From Paramagnetospirillum caucaseum (GTDB taxonomy: Bacteria; Pseudomonadota; Alphaproteobacteria; Rhodospirillales; Magnetospirillaceae): 34,660 nt of DNA. A model generated the notes under the pieces. It was given only the letters and a program-made list of their open reading frames with translations, did not search any database and was not told the DNA's origin. Below, piece after piece: positions 7,359 through 15,469 of the stretch (position 1 is its first letter; every line of letters starts with the position of its first letter). The stretch is from NCBI RefSeq assembly GCF_000342045.1, contig NZ_AONQ01000047.1, forward strand, positions 1 to 34,660. The letters are read 5' to 3'. The position numbers and the translations under genes are program-made.

Positions 7359-8327
7359 ATGCATATCCACTGCATGGACAGCTATCGCCACCCCCACGCG
7401 GATTCCGCCGTCTCTGACCGTTCCGAGCGGCGGGTCCGTCTGGTCTTGATCCTGACCGTCCTCTGCATGGCGGGGGAGATCGCCGCCGGATGGGCCTTCG
7501 GCTCGCTGGCCCTGCTGGCCGACGGCTGGCACATGGCCAGCCACGGGGCGGCCATGACCATCGCCCTGTTCGCCTACGCCTTCGCCCGGCGGCACGCCGC
7601 CGACCCCGCCTTCACCTTCGGCACCGGCAAGGTCAACGCCCTGGCCGGGTTCACCAGCGCCATCGTCCTGGGCGTGGTGGCGGTGATGATGGTCTGGGAA
7701 GCGGCGCAGCGTCTGCTGACCCCCGTGGCGGTCTCCTATGGCGAGGCCATGGCCGTGGCGGTGATCGGGCTGGCGGTCAACCTGGCCAGCGTCCTGATCC
7801 TCGACCCGCCCGGCGGGCACGGGCATGAGGACGGACATGACCACCATGCCCACGGGCATGACCACAATCTCCGCGCCGCCACCCTGCATGTGATGGCCGA
7901 CCTGCTGACCTCGGTGGGGGCCATCGCCGCCCTGGGGGCCGGCATGATGGCGTCATGGGACTGGCTGGACCCCGCCATGGGCCTGGTGGGGGCGGCGGTC
8001 ATCGGCTGGTGGGCGCGCGGCCTGATCCGCGACACCGCGCGGGTGCTGCTGGACAAGGCCGAAAATCCGGCCCTGGCCGGTGAAATCCGCGCCCTGATCG
8101 AGGCCGATGCCGACAATCGGGTGGCCGACCTCCACGTCTGGGCCATCCGTCCCGGCCATCTGGCGGCCATCGTCTCGGTGGTCACCCACTATCCGAGGGA
8201 TCCCGAGCATTACAAGGAATTGCTGGCGGCGATTCCCGCCCTGGACCACGTCACCGTCGAGGTGATCGGCCACGGCGGCGAGCCGTGCCTTCCCGTCGGC
8301 GATCAGCCCGGAACCTCGGTGCCGTGA
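7359..8327 (+). CDS. dmeF: Cation diffusion facilitator, DmeF-type Co/Ni efflux protein
   Basis: A 322-residue CDF transporter that expels divalent metal from the cytoplasm in exchange for protons. It opens with the DmeF-like MHIHCMDSYRHPH. The helix-2 metal site reads ADGWHMASH, with His where the Zn-type members have Asp, which is the pattern of the DmeF/Ni-Co branch. The helix-5 site is HVMADLLTS. Between them is a His-rich loop, GGHGHEDGHDHHAHGHDH, expected to bind metal. About six membrane helices and a C-terminal cytoplasmic domain follow. The start is fixed by a strong AAGGAGGTGAG directly before the ATG. A DmeR-like repressor gene, often next to dmeF, is not present in the window. Confidence 0.88.
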   Translation: MHIHCMDSYRHPHADSAVSDRSERRVRLVLILTVLCMAGEIAAGWAFGSLALLADGWHMASHGAAMTIALFAYAFARRHAADPAFTFGTGKVNALAGFTSAIVLGVVAVMMVWEAAQRLLTPVAVSYGEAMAVAVIGLAVNLASVLILDPPGGHGHEDGHDHHAHGHDHNLRAATLHVMADLLTSVGAIAALGAGMMASWDWLDPAMGLVGAAVIGWWARGLIRDTARVLLDKAENPALAGEIRALIEADADNRVADLHVWAIRPGHLAAIVSVVTHYPRDPEHYKELLAAIPALDHVTVEVIGHGGEPCLPVGDQPGTSVP

Positions 8328-8360
8328 TGGCGCAGGCGGGGGTGACGGGGAACGAGCCGG

Positions 8361-8376
8361 TTGAATTGCAAGGCAA
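8361..8376 (+). promoter_or_regulatory. Small dyad upstream of the marR-type gene
   Basis: TTGAATTGCAAGGCAA contains TTGC-AAG-GCAA. Such dyads are common operators of MarR proteins, and the site lies 54 nt before the regulator start, where autoregulation would act. Short and low-complexity, so weak evidence. Confidence 0.25.
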
Positions 8377-8430
8377 AATACGATCAGATGCGGCGTCCGC
8401 CCGGGACGGAATTGCCGTGAAGGATAAGGC

Positions 8431-8913
8431 ATGGCCGATTTGCTGGCCGACGTGAAGGACCAGGACGCTCTTCCGATCTATGGCAATCCCGGGCATCTGG
8501 CGCGCCGGCTCCACCAGATTGCGGTCTCCATTTTCCTGAGCGAGACCGAGGAGTTCGGCATCACCCCCGTCCAATACGCCGCCCTGACCGTGGTCAGCGC
8601 CTATCCGGGCGTCGATCAGCGCTCCCTGGCCCGGATGATCGCCTTCGACCGCTCGACTATCGGCGACGTGGTCATCCGGCTGGAGAAGAAGGGGCTGCTC
8701 GACCGCCGGGCCGGCGAGGACCGTCGGATCAAAAGGCTTTTCATCACCAAGCAGGGCATGGCTCTGTGGGAACGCATCCAGGAGCCGATCGGCCGTTTCG
8801 AGCGGATCCTGCTGGAGCCTCTCGCCGAGGGCGAGCAGGCGATCTTCATGTATCTGCTCCACAAGCTGGTGAACAAGAACAACGAACTCAGCCGGGTGCC
8901 GCTGGAAATGTGA
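8431..8913 (+). CDS. MarR-family transcriptional regulator
   Basis: A 160-residue winged-helix protein of normal MarR length. The helix-turn-helix region is ITPVQYAALTVVSAYPGVDQRSLARMIAFDRSTIGDVVIRLEKKGLLDR (about residues 43-92), followed by the wing RRAGEDRRIKRLFITKQG. The ATG follows AAGGA by 6 nt. MarR proteins usually repress genes for efflux or aromatic-compound use and are released by small phenolic ligands; the ligand here cannot be told. Its only close neighbour is the convergent binding-protein gene, separated by a hairpin, so its target may lie elsewhere or be itself. Confidence 0.9.
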   Translation: MADLLADVKDQDALPIYGNPGHLARRLHQIAVSIFLSETEEFGITPVQYAALTVVSAYPGVDQRSLARMIAFDRSTIGDVVIRLEKKGLLDRRAGEDRRIKRLFITKQGMALWERIQEPIGRFERILLEPLAEGEQAIFMYLLHKLVNKNNELSRVPLEM

Positions 8914-8914
8914 C

Positions 8915-8935
8915 GGCCCGGGAATGTCCCGGGCC
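8915..8935. terminator. Bidirectional hairpin between convergent genes
   Basis: GGCCCGGGA-ATG-TCCCGGGCC is a perfect 9-bp stem with a 3-nt loop, placed 2 nt after the marR-type stop and 11 nt from the binding-protein stop. No U-run follows on either side, so termination efficiency is uncertain. Confidence 0.65.
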
Positions 8936-8946
8936 ATCGGATCGGG

Positions 8947-10155
8947 CTATTTCCGCTTCAGCGCCTTCCAGGGATCGGGAACCTGCTCGATGGTCTGGAA
9001 TTCGACGTTGACCGGGGTGCCCGCCACCTCTTCGACCCGGCGCAGATAGACGTTCTGGACGATGTCGCGGGTCTCGGGATCGATACGGATGGGGCCGCGC
9101 GGGCTGTCGGGATTGGACCAGTGGCTGAGCAGTTCCATGGTCCTGTCGGGTTCGATCTTGCCCTTTTGGGCGATCACGGCGTCGTAGATGGCGGCCATGC
9201 CGTCCCAGGCGGCGACGGCGAGCGAGGTGGGAACCGCATTCTCGCCGAATTCCTTCTTCCAGGCGGCGATGAACGCCTGGTTGGCCGGTCTTGTCGCCGA
9301 GGGGGAATATTGCAGCAGGGTCGTCACCCCCAGCGCGGACTTGCCCATGTTGGGCAGTTCCTCGTCGCTGGTGGTGTCGCCCGGGCCGATGACCCGGATG
9401 CTGGATTTGGTGATGCCGATATCGTTGAACGCCTTCATGATGGTGGTCGCCCGGGGACCGCCCGGGGCGAACAGGTAGACCGTGTCCGGGTTGGCGTCCT
9501 TGATCTTCTGCAGATAGGGCAGGTAATCGACGGTCTTGAGCGGAATCCGCACGGCCCCGACGATCTCGCCGCCATTCTCGGTGAAGCTCTTGGTGAAGGC
9601 GGTTTCGCCGTCATGGCCGGGGGTGAAGTCGTTGACCACGGTATAGGCGCGCTTGAGGCCCTGTCCGACCGCCCACGGGCCGAGGGGGTAGCTGGTCTGC
9701 CACAGGGTCCAGCCGGTGCGGATGACGTAGGGCGATTGCTCGGTCACCGCCGATCCGCCCGCCCCCATGACCACGAAGGGGACCTTGGCCTCCTTGCTGA
9801 GCGCCGCCACGGCGGTGGCGTTGGGAGTCCATTGGCCGCCGGTGAGGAACTGGACCTGTTCCCGCAGGATCAGTTCCTGGGCCAGGCGCTTGGCGACGTC
9901 GGGATTGGGGCCGGTATCGTCGCGGCGAATCAGCTCGATGGTGGTGCCGGCCGGCAGCCTGGCGTTGTGCAGCTTGGTGTAGAGATTGATGCCGCGCTCT
10001 ATCTGCTCGCCCAGGGCGGCATCGCTGCCGGAATAGGTGAGAATCACCCCGACCTTGACGATGCCCGCCCAGGCGGCTTGCGGCGGGACGGCGGCCACCG
10101 CCAGGGCGGCTGCGGCCACGGCGCACCAAATGGAGTTCGATCGTGTCCTAGACAT
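8947..10155 (-). CDS. Periplasmic substrate-binding protein, branched-chain amino acid (Leu/Ile/Val) type
   Basis: A 402-residue exported receptor of the ABC-type family Peripla_BP_6. A signal peptide runs to about AAWA-GI (residues 28-32). The mature part begins VKVGVILTYSGSDAALGEQIERGINL, the family's first ligand-binding strand and helix, and continues with IELIRRDDTGPNPDVAKRLAQELI. The ATG at 10155 is preceded by GGGAGG with a 9-nt spacer. An open frame extends upstream to 10311 but lacks a better start. No permease or ATPase gene is adjacent, so this is an orphan binding protein. The ligand could be an amino acid, an amide or an aromatic acid. Confidence 0.88.
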   Translation of the reverse strand: MSRTRSNSIWCAVAAAALAVAAVPPQAAWAGIVKVGVILTYSGSDAALGEQIERGINLYTKLHNARLPAGTTIELIRRDDTGPNPDVAKRLAQELILREQVQFLTGGQWTPNATAVAALSKEAKVPFVVMGAGGSAVTEQSPYVIRTGWTLWQTSYPLGPWAVGQGLKRAYTVVNDFTPGHDGETAFTKSFTENGGEIVGAVRIPLKTVDYLPYLQKIKDANPDTVYLFAPGGPRATTIMKAFNDIGITKSSIRVIGPGDTTSDEELPNMGKSALGVTTLLQYSPSATRPANQAFIAAWKKEFGENAVPTSLAVAAWDGMAAIYDAVIAQKGKIEPDRTMELLSHWSNPDSPRGPIRIDPETRDIVQNVYLRRVEEVAGTPVNVEFQTIEQVPDPWKALKRK

Positions 10156-10551
10156 TCCGAATTTCCTCCCGGAGTTATCGCTGTCGTCTTGCCCGGCCCA
10201 GTCTTGCGCGGGGATGCCCCCTTCCTGGCCGGCGGAACGGCTGTGCGGGTAAGCTCTGCGATGACGTGAATGGCAAACGGAAACCATCGACGCATGGACG
10301 CGCCGTTCCATCGGCCGCCAGAGTGGCGGATCATCCCCCCCTATCCAGGTCCATGGCGTTGAGCCTTTGGCCCGCGCAGTTTTTCTTCACTGCTTTTCCC
10401 GCAGGCTAACCCGCGCCAGGGCCGCGGACTGATCTTAAATCGTCCGGGATTGATTGCTTTTCACGGTCAAGGGGAAGCGAAGGCTCTGCCTGATTCTCGG
10501 GCGGCAATTGTCCCGGAACCTGTTTCTTTGATGGAGAGGCAAGGGGGGAAA
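10156..10551. other. Intergenic stretch without a gene
   Basis: About 400 nt between the binding-protein gene and tRNA-Val. I find no credible coding frame and no convincing promoter. It should hold the promoter of the binding-protein gene. The only structure seen is a weak hairpin, GCAGT (10376-10380) with ACTGC (10389-10393), followed on the plus strand by four T. Confidence 0.5.
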
Positions 10552-10626
10552 TGGTGGGCGATGCAAGGATTGAACTTGCGACCCCTCCCGTGTGAAGGGA
10601 GTGCTCTCCCGCTGAGCTAATCGCCC
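10552..10626 (-). tRNA. tRNA-Val (anticodon CAC)
   Basis: The full cloverleaf is readable: acceptor GGGCGAT pairing with ATCGCCC, D-arm GCTC/GAGC, anticodon stem CTCCC/GGGAG with loop TTCACAC (anticodon CAC), and T-arm GCAAG-TTCAATC-CTTGC. The discriminator is A and the CCA end is encoded. It reads the GUG codon. A near-consensus promoter lies upstream at 10674-10702. Confidence 0.96.
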
Positions 10627-10673
10627 ATTTCCATTGCGGCGGAAGCGGTCTCTACGCTCCCGAGGAGGGCCGC

Positions 10674-10702
10674 TTTATATGGCGCGCCGCCGGCCCTGTC
10701 AA
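10674..10702 (-). promoter_or_regulatory. Housekeeping promoter of tRNA-Val
   Basis: On the minus strand TTGACA (10702-10697), a 17-nt spacer, then TATAAA (10679-10674), about 48 nt before the mature tRNA. The discriminator after the -10 is GC-rich (GCGGCCC), a feature of stringently controlled stable-RNA promoters. Confidence 0.85.
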
Positions 10703-10710
10703 GCGGGCTT

Positions 10711-11292
10711 TCACGCGGTTTCGCGGTCGATGACGCGAATCGTCGCCGGGGGCTGGTAGGTCTCGAGCAGGGCCAGAAGGGTAGCGGGGTCGTGGTGCAC
10801 CGCCGCCATCTCCCGGTGGCGGGCCTTGACGAAGCCTTCGCCGGCCATGTGGTCGAGAAAGGCGTGCAGCCGCTCGAAATAGCCGGCTACGTCCAGGAAG
10901 CCCAGCGGCTTGGAATGCAGGCCCAGCTGGCCCCAGGTCCACACCTCGAACAACTCCTCCAGCGTGCCGATGCCGCCGGGCAGGGCGATGAAGGCGTCGG
11001 CCTGCTCGGCCATGGCCGCCTTGCGCTCGTGCATGCTGGCCACCACCTGCAATTCGGTGAGGTTGGGGTGCCCCACCTCCCATTTCAGCATGGATTCGGG
11101 GATCACGCCGATCACCCGGCCGCCGGCCGCCAGGGCGGCATCGGCCACCACGCCCATCAGGCCCACGTTGCCGCCGCCATAGACCAGGGTCATGTCCCGC
11201 CCGGCCAGCAGGCGGCCCAGTTGGGCCGCCACCTCGGCATAGGCCGGATTGGCGCCGGAATTGGAGCCGCAGAAGACGCAGACCCGCTTCAC
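10711..11292 (-). CDS. LOG-family protein (cytokinin-type nucleotide phosphoribohydrolase)
   Basis: A 193-residue Rossmann-like protein of the LOG/'lysine decarboxylase-like' family. It begins [17 protein letters not shown], has [19 protein letters not shown] for nucleotide binding, MHERKAAM (about 87-94), and the hallmark [16 protein letters not shown] (from 105). LOG proteins cleave nucleoside 5'-monophosphates, including cytokinin precursors, to base and ribose 5-phosphate; older lysine decarboxylase labels are misleading. The start is GTG at 11292, one base after the thiE stop and behind AAGGGGG, so it is probably co-transcribed with thiE. In a free-living bacterium the role is likely nucleotide salvage or clean-up. 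Confidence 0.85.
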   Translation of the reverse strand: MKRVCVFCGSNSGANPAYAEVAAQLGRLLAGRDMTLVYGGGNVGLMGVVADAALAAGGRVIGVIPESMLKWEVGHPNLTELQVVASMHERKAAMAEQADAFIALPGGIGTLEELFEVWTWGQLGLHSKPLGFLDVAGYFERLHAFLDHMAGEGFVKARHREMAAVHHDPATLLALLETYQPPATIRVIDRETA

Positions 11293-11293
11293 T

Positions 11294-11950
11294 TCAGCCC
11301 CCTTCGGCCATGATGCGGGAGAAGGCCCGCACCGCCGCCGCCGGGCCCTCGGGATGGTTCCACACGCCGCCCGACACCGCCAGGAAATCGGCACCCGCCG
11401 TCACCAGCGGGCGGCAGTTCTCCACCGTGATGCCGCCGATGGCGACGGACGGAACGGTGAACAGGCCGTGCCACCATTCCAGGATCTCGATGCCGGCGCG
11501 GGTGGGGGCGTCCTTGGTTTCGGTGGGGAAGAAGGCGCCGAAGGCCACGTAATCGGCCCCGGCCTCGCCGGCTTCCATGGCCAGATGACGGGAATCGTGG
11601 CAGGTGACGCCGACGATGCCCCCGGCCCCCACCGCCTGGCGGGCCTCCTTGTACGAGGCGTCGGTCTGCCCGACATGCACGCCGTCGCACCCGGTCTCGA
11701 AGGCCAGATCGGGACGGTCGTTCAGCAGCACCGCCACGCCACGCCGCTGGGCCGGCGGGCGCAGCACGTCGACGACGCGGGCCAGGGCGTCGTCCTCCAG
11801 GCCCTTCAGGCGGATCTGCAGGCAGGCGACGTCGCCGGCATCCAGGGCGGCCTCCAGGGTTGCGACCCATTCGAAGGGCTTTTCGATGACCGGCGGGGTG
11901 ATCAGGTAGAGACGGCAGGAATCGCGGGAAATGGCGGGCCTCGCTGGCAA
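11294..11950 (-). CDS. thiE: Thiamine phosphate synthase
   Basis: A 218-residue TIM-barrel protein that joins the thiazole and pyrimidine halves to make thiamine phosphate. Family motifs are CRLYLITPP at the N-terminus, LQIRLKG, the [22 protein letters not shown] segment, [21 protein letters not shown] (the DYvg.GpifpT.TK equivalent) and AIGGIT near the C-terminus. The start is taken as TTG at 11950: an in-frame TAA lies upstream, no ATG or GTG fits, and LYLITP begins where the family starts. No clear ribosome site is seen, so the start is uncertain. It is followed directly by the LOG-family gene. Confidence 0.85.
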   Translation of the reverse strand: MPARPAISRDSCRLYLITPPVIEKPFEWVATLEAALDAGDVACLQIRLKGLEDDALARVVDVLRPPAQRRGVAVLLNDRPDLAFETGCDGVHVGQTDASYKEARQAVGAGGIVGVTCHDSRHLAMEAGEAGADYVAFGAFFPTETKDAPTRAGIEILEWWHGLFTVPSVAIGGITVENCRPLVTAGADFLAVSGGVWNHPEGPAAAVRAFSRIMAEGG

Positions 11951-12128
11951 AAGGGGTTTCGTCCGTTGGATTGCACCATGGCACCGCGCCGATTATGGCG
12001 CAACTGCCCTGATCCGCCCTGAAAGAATCACAATTCGTCCATCATTTCGCCACGGACGGGAGCGACCTTATCCCTACCGAACGCGCCATGACGGCCTTCG
12101 GAACGAGATAAAGAAAAGGAAGCCTCCC

Positions 12129-12422
12129 ATGCGTGCCACCCGTTTCCTCGCCACCGCCCTTATTGCCGCCTCGCTGCTCCCCGTGGCGGCCCTGGCCCAG
12201 GGCAGCACGTCCTCCACCGTCGCTCCGGCCACCGCCGTTCCCGCCATGACCGGCGCCACCGGTCAGACCACCGGGGCGGCCGCCGCCAAGATGGAAAAGG
12301 GCAAGAGCGACGCCGCCCACGCCAAGAAGGACGCCAAGGATTACGGCAAGAAGGCCGAGCGCGCCGCCACTCCGGCGACCCCCGCCACTCCCGCCGTCCC
12401 GGCGAGCCCGGCCGGCAAGTAG
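12129..12422 (+). CDS. Small secreted Ala/Lys-rich protein, unknown
   Basis: A 97-residue protein I do not recognise. A clear signal peptide (MRATRFLATALIAASLLPVAALAQ) ends near residue 24. The mature part is low in complexity: Thr/Ala-rich first, then a charged stretch MEKGKSDAAHAKKDAKDYGKK, then Ala-Thr-Pro repeats (TPATPATPAVPASPAGK). No Cys remains in the mature protein. The start at 12129 follows AAGGAAG by 6 nt; an earlier in-frame ATG at 11931 would lie inside thiE and lose the signal peptide. It is a single gene ended by a strong hairpin. A periplasmic or surface polymer-binding role is only a guess. Confidence 0.7.
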   Translation: MRATRFLATALIAASLLPVAALAQGSTSSTVAPATAVPAMTGATGQTTGAAAAKMEKGKSDAAHAKKDAKDYGKKAERAATPATPATPAVPASPAGK

Positions 12423-12437
12423 CCGTCCGCCGACGAA

Positions 12438-12462
12438 AACGGCCCCCTTCCCGGGGGCCGTT
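12438..12462. terminator. Bidirectional terminator
   Basis: AACGGCCCCC-TTCCC-GGGGGCCGTT forms a perfect 10-bp stem with a 5-nt loop, between the secreted-protein gene and the convergent FliD-like gene. On the minus strand it is followed directly by a TTTT run; on the plus strand the T-run is broken. Confidence 0.85.
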
Positions 12463-12475
12463 GCCGTTTGCGCGA

Positions 12476-13762
12476 TCAGCCGAGGGCGGAGAGCAGGCTG
12501 GTGGCGCCGCCGGCCAGACCGCCGGTGGCCTTCGACCCGCCGCCGAGATAATCGAGCAGGCTGGAGCCGCGGCCCAGCAGCGAGCCCAGAACCGTCACCT
12601 GCGACGAGATGGCGCCCCGGCTTCCCAGATAGGGGCGGATGGCGTCGTCCATGCCCTTGGCCGCCTGGGCGACCAGGGATTGCACCGAGGCCGGGTCCTT
12701 GCCCAGGGCCTCGGCCAGGATGGACTGGTCGATGGACAGCGCGCCGTCCTTTTCCACCCCGATGCCGATCCCGGCCAGGGTCGAGAGGTCGCCGCCGGTG
12801 GGATACTCGGCCATGGCGGCGTCGCCGATGCGCTTGAACATGCCGGCGGCCAGATTGGCGTTCGCCGCCAGTTCGCCCTTGTCGCCGGTCATCTCGACGA
12901 TGGCCTGCTGCAGGCCGTTGAACGACGCCATCATCTTCCGGATGGTTTCGCTCAGGGTGGAACGCGGCACGCTGAGCGCGCCCGTCTCGCTGAACGCCGC
13001 CGTGGTGCCGAAGGCCACCGGCACGCCGGCGTTGGACGGCCAGACGAATTCGGTGCCGTCGATGCTGTAAAGGGCGTCGGCGGCCTCGCCGGTCAGGGTC
13101 AGCGGCGAGGTGTCGGGGCGCGACGGGTCGAAGTCCAGTTCGGCCAGTCCCGACAGGGCGAAGGCCTTGGCCGCGCCGGTGTCCTGGCCGCTGATCTCCA
13201 GTTCGAAGCCGCCGCCCGATTCCACCACCTTGGCGGTCAGGCCGATCCTGGAATCGTTGATGGACTGGGCGATGTCGTTGAGCGAGCCGCCGGCGATGAC
13301 GATCCCGGCGGGTTCGCCCAGGGCGGTGAAGGCTCCGGTCTCCCCATCCATCTCGCCCATCTGGACGGTCAGGGTTCCGGTGCCCAGCGACACCGAATCG
13401 GGGTCGCCGAACAGCGAGGTCACCAGGGTCTGGACGCCGGCCAGGCGGCTGACCTCCACCTCGACCGATCCGGCGCTGCCCGGGCTGGCGGCCTGGGTGG
13501 CCACCGCCTGCAAGTCGCCGTCCACCTGGGCGCCCAGGGTGGCGAGGCGGGTGTAGCCGAGCATGGCCGAACCGCTTTGCGTCGAGCCCAGCGACAGGGA
13601 ATAGGCCTCGTCGCGGCCCAGGCTGAGCGGGCTGGCCGCCGGGTTGGCGGCGGTCTGGGCGGTGGTGCCGTCGCCCTTCTGGCTGGGCGCGGCGTACTGC
13701 TTCAACAGGCCGGCGAGGGCGGTCGGCAGGGCGGAAACAGTGTTGGTGCTCATGGCCTTCAT
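12476..13762 (-). CDS. Divergent FliD-like flagellar hook-associated (cap) protein
   Basis: A 428-residue protein with FliD features. The segment VEVSRLAGVQTLVTSLFGDPDSVSLGTGTLTVQMG resembles the conserved FliD N-terminal region. It is followed by a flagellin-IN type motif, GGSLNDIAQSINDSRIGLTAKVVESGGGFELEISG. The C-terminal half has ETIRKMMASFNGLQQAIVEMTG and GIGIGVEKDGALSIDQSILAEAL, as in the FliD C-domain. FliD caps the growing filament. The usual N-terminal start motif (GLDVxxLV...) is replaced by LPTALAGLLKQYA and low-complexity sequence. ATGs at 13762 and 13753 are both possible. It is monocistronic, with a sigma-54 promoter upstream and a terminator after it. No other flagellar gene is nearby, so a paralogous cap is possible. 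Confidence 0.72.
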   Translation of the reverse strand: MKAMSTNTVSALPTALAGLLKQYAAPSQKGDGTTAQTAANPAASPLSLGRDEAYSLSLGSTQSGSAMLGYTRLATLGAQVDGDLQAVATQAASPGSAGSVEVEVSRLAGVQTLVTSLFGDPDSVSLGTGTLTVQMGEMDGETGAFTALGEPAGIVIAGGSLNDIAQSINDSRIGLTAKVVESGGGFELEISGQDTGAAKAFALSGLAELDFDPSRPDTSPLTLTGEAADALYSIDGTEFVWPSNAGVPVAFGTTAAFSETGALSVPRSTLSETIRKMMASFNGLQQAIVEMTGDKGELAANANLAAGMFKRIGDAAMAEYPTGGDLSTLAGIGIGVEKDGALSIDQSILAEALGKDPASVQSLVAQAAKGMDDAIRPYLGSRGAISSQVTVLGSLLGRGSSLLDYLGGGSKATGGLAGGATSLLSALG

Positions 13763-13814
13763 GCTCCGGGGCGCCGGTGCGCCCGCTGCAGATTAAATCC
13801 TTGCGGAACACCCA

Positions 13815-13830
13815 AGCAATGGCCGTGCCA
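13815..13830 (-). promoter_or_regulatory. Sigma-54 promoter of the FliD-like gene
   Basis: On the minus strand TGGCACG (13830-13824), GCCA, TTGCT (13819-13815): a full match to the -24/-12 consensus TGGCACG-N4-TTGCW with correct spacing. It lies 52 nt before the ATG at 13762. RpoN control is common for late flagellar genes in this group. Confidence 0.8.
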
Positions 13831-13882
13831 TTGTGTATCGTGTTGATATAAAGGTGTTTTGTGGTGATGGGCGGTGGGGCGC

Positions 13883-13900
13883 CCGGCAAACTCTGCCGGT
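13883..13900 (-). terminator. Hairpin after the PLP enzyme gene
   Basis: Directly after the stop codon the coding strand reads CCGGCA-GAGTT-TGCCGG, a perfect 6-bp stem with a 5-nt loop. No U-run follows, so it is only a probable terminator. Confidence 0.45.
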
Positions 13901-15465
13901 CAGGCCGCTTGCGTCAGGTGCCGCCAGTGGCGCAGCAGCATGTCCAGCTTGGCCAGCACCAGCTTGGCCTCGGCGATTTCCAGGTCGAGGAAGGCTTCCA
14001 CCGTGCGTCCGGCATGCATGGCCAGCCGGGCGCCGGACACCAGCCGGGCGCCGGCCGCCAGGCGCAGGCCCGAGAGGGTTTCGCCCACCATCACCGGCTG
14101 GCCGATATGGCAGGCCAGGGCGGCGAGGCGGCGGTCCCGCTCCCGCGCCGTGGAGGGCAGCAGGGCCGAGACATCGCGGTTGAGCCAGACGTGGAGGCGC
14201 CGCAGATCGTCCATGCCCAGCGGAGCCTTGGCCTTGGGCGGCGTGGCGGCGAAGGTCAGGATGGTGGCCAGCCCGTCCCACGACCCCGGCACGCCCCGCT
14301 CGGGACGCGGGCAGGGCAGCAGGCGCAGGCGGGGCGCCGCCCCGATGGCGGTGCGGATGGCTCCCAGGAAGGTTTCCAGGATGCGCCGCGCCTCGGCCGC
14401 CGGCACCGCGTGGAAGGCGGCCATCTCCCACAGCGCCGCCCACCAGCGCATCAGCAGGCCGATATTGGCGTCGCCGCCCATGGGCCGGCACCAGTTCTCC
14501 CAGGCATCGGGCCAGCAATGGCGCTCGGTATAGGCGTTGTAGCCTTCGGGCAGGGCGGCCTGGCCCAGCAGCACCCGTCCGCCGATGCAGGGCGGCACCA
14601 GCAGGGCGCCGGCGAAGGGCGGGCCGGTGAAGAATTTCGAGCCGGTGACGATCACCATGAAGCCGTGGCCCAGGTAGCGGGCGACGCTTTCTCGGGACAG
14701 CCGCAGCTGCGAGGCGTCGACCACCACGTCCAGGTGGCCGGCGAAACGCTGCGCCAGGGCGAAGGTGAACTCCACCCCCGGCGCCACCAGACCGGTCTTG
14801 GAGGTGTCGAGCAGGTGGAGCAGCACCCGGCGGCCCCTGGCCACCTCGCGCTCCACCAGGACCTCGGCGGCCCGGTCGATTTCGTCGGCCGGCAGGGGAT
14901 TGCCGGCTCCGTCGCGCACCTGGAGGATGGCCAGATCCATCCTGGCGGCGGTGGCCTCGTCCACCGGCCCGTCCACCGTGACGTGATGGCCCATGGCGGT
15001 GGTGGCGTTGTAATGGCGGCCCGAGGCTGCCTGCAGGACGTTGCTGGCGGTCTCCCGCGGCGCGATGACGATGCTGGTCAGCTTCCGGCGGTCGGCGGCG
15101 AGGGCCAGATGCAGGGCGTAGAACTCGGCGTCGGTGCCCGACGGCGTCAGGATGGCCTCGGTCCCCGGCGCCATGCCGCATTGGCGGGGCACCTCGCCGC
15201 GCACCTCTTCCATGGCGCGGGCGTATTCCTCGTCCAGCCGTCCGGCGTGGGCGGCGTCGGCCAGGCGGCGGCGCAATCCCTCCACATGGGCGAAGGCGCC
15301 GTCCGACACCGAGGTGGCGGTGGTCGAGGCGAAGGTGATGGCCCACGGGCGGGGGCGGGGCGAACAGCCGTAGCGGTTCAGGCCGCTTTCGCCATCGACC
15401 AGCAGGCGCTCGTCGCCGCCGGTGGTCAGCAGGGTGTCGGCCGGTTGAGAGAGATCCCAGGCCAT
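13900..15465 (-). CDS. PLP-dependent fold-type I enzyme, class V aminotransferase-like
   Basis: A 521-residue protein that looks like a PLP enzyme but that I cannot place in a named family. Evidence: TPSGTDAEFYAL (from 107) resembles the phosphate-binding turn, VVVDASQLRLS (247-257) has the Asp that pairs with the PLP nitrogen (D250), and VTGSKFFTGPPFAGALL carries the likely Schiff-base Lys277. The C-terminal part (about 310-520) is rich in Trp and Arg and not recognised. It starts 4 nt after the ATP-grasp gene stop, so the two are coupled, and it is third in the cluster with the hydrolase-decarboxylase fusion. It could be a desulfurase/lyase, an aminotransferase or a non-catalytic relative. 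Confidence 0.7.
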   Translation of the reverse strand: MAWDLSQPADTLLTTGGDERLLVDGESGLNRYGCSPRPRPWAITFASTTATSVSDGAFAHVEGLRRRLADAAHAGRLDEEYARAMEEVRGEVPRQCGMAPGTEAILTPSGTDAEFYALHLALAADRRKLTSIVIAPRETASNVLQAASGRHYNATTAMGHHVTVDGPVDEATAARMDLAILQVRDGAGNPLPADEIDRAAEVLVEREVARGRRVLLHLLDTSKTGLVAPGVEFTFALAQRFAGHLDVVVDASQLRLSRESVARYLGHGFMVIVTGSKFFTGPPFAGALLVPPCIGGRVLLGQAALPEGYNAYTERHCWPDAWENWCRPMGGDANIGLLMRWWAALWEMAAFHAVPAAEARRILETFLGAIRTAIGAAPRLRLLPCPRPERGVPGSWDGLATILTFAATPPKAKAPLGMDDLRRLHVWLNRDVSALLPSTARERDRRLAALACHIGQPVMVGETLSGLRLAAGARLVSGARLAMHAGRTVEAFLDLEIAEAKLVLAKLDMLLRHWRHLTQAA

Positions 15466-15469
15466 GGCC

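Noticed and set aside
7252-7449. 65-codon frame upstream of and overlapping dmeF
   Set aside because: It has no good ribosome site, runs through the dyad region and out of frame into dmeF, and resembles nothing. Most likely chance.
10376-10397. Hairpin GCAGT/ACTGC followed by TTTT as a terminator
   Set aside because: Only a 5-bp stem with an 8-nt loop, and no plus-strand gene upstream to end.
13793-15346. Long minus-strand frame overlapping the PLP enzyme gene
   Set aside because: Arg/Gly/Pro-rich composition from frame shift of the real gene; no recognisable domain.
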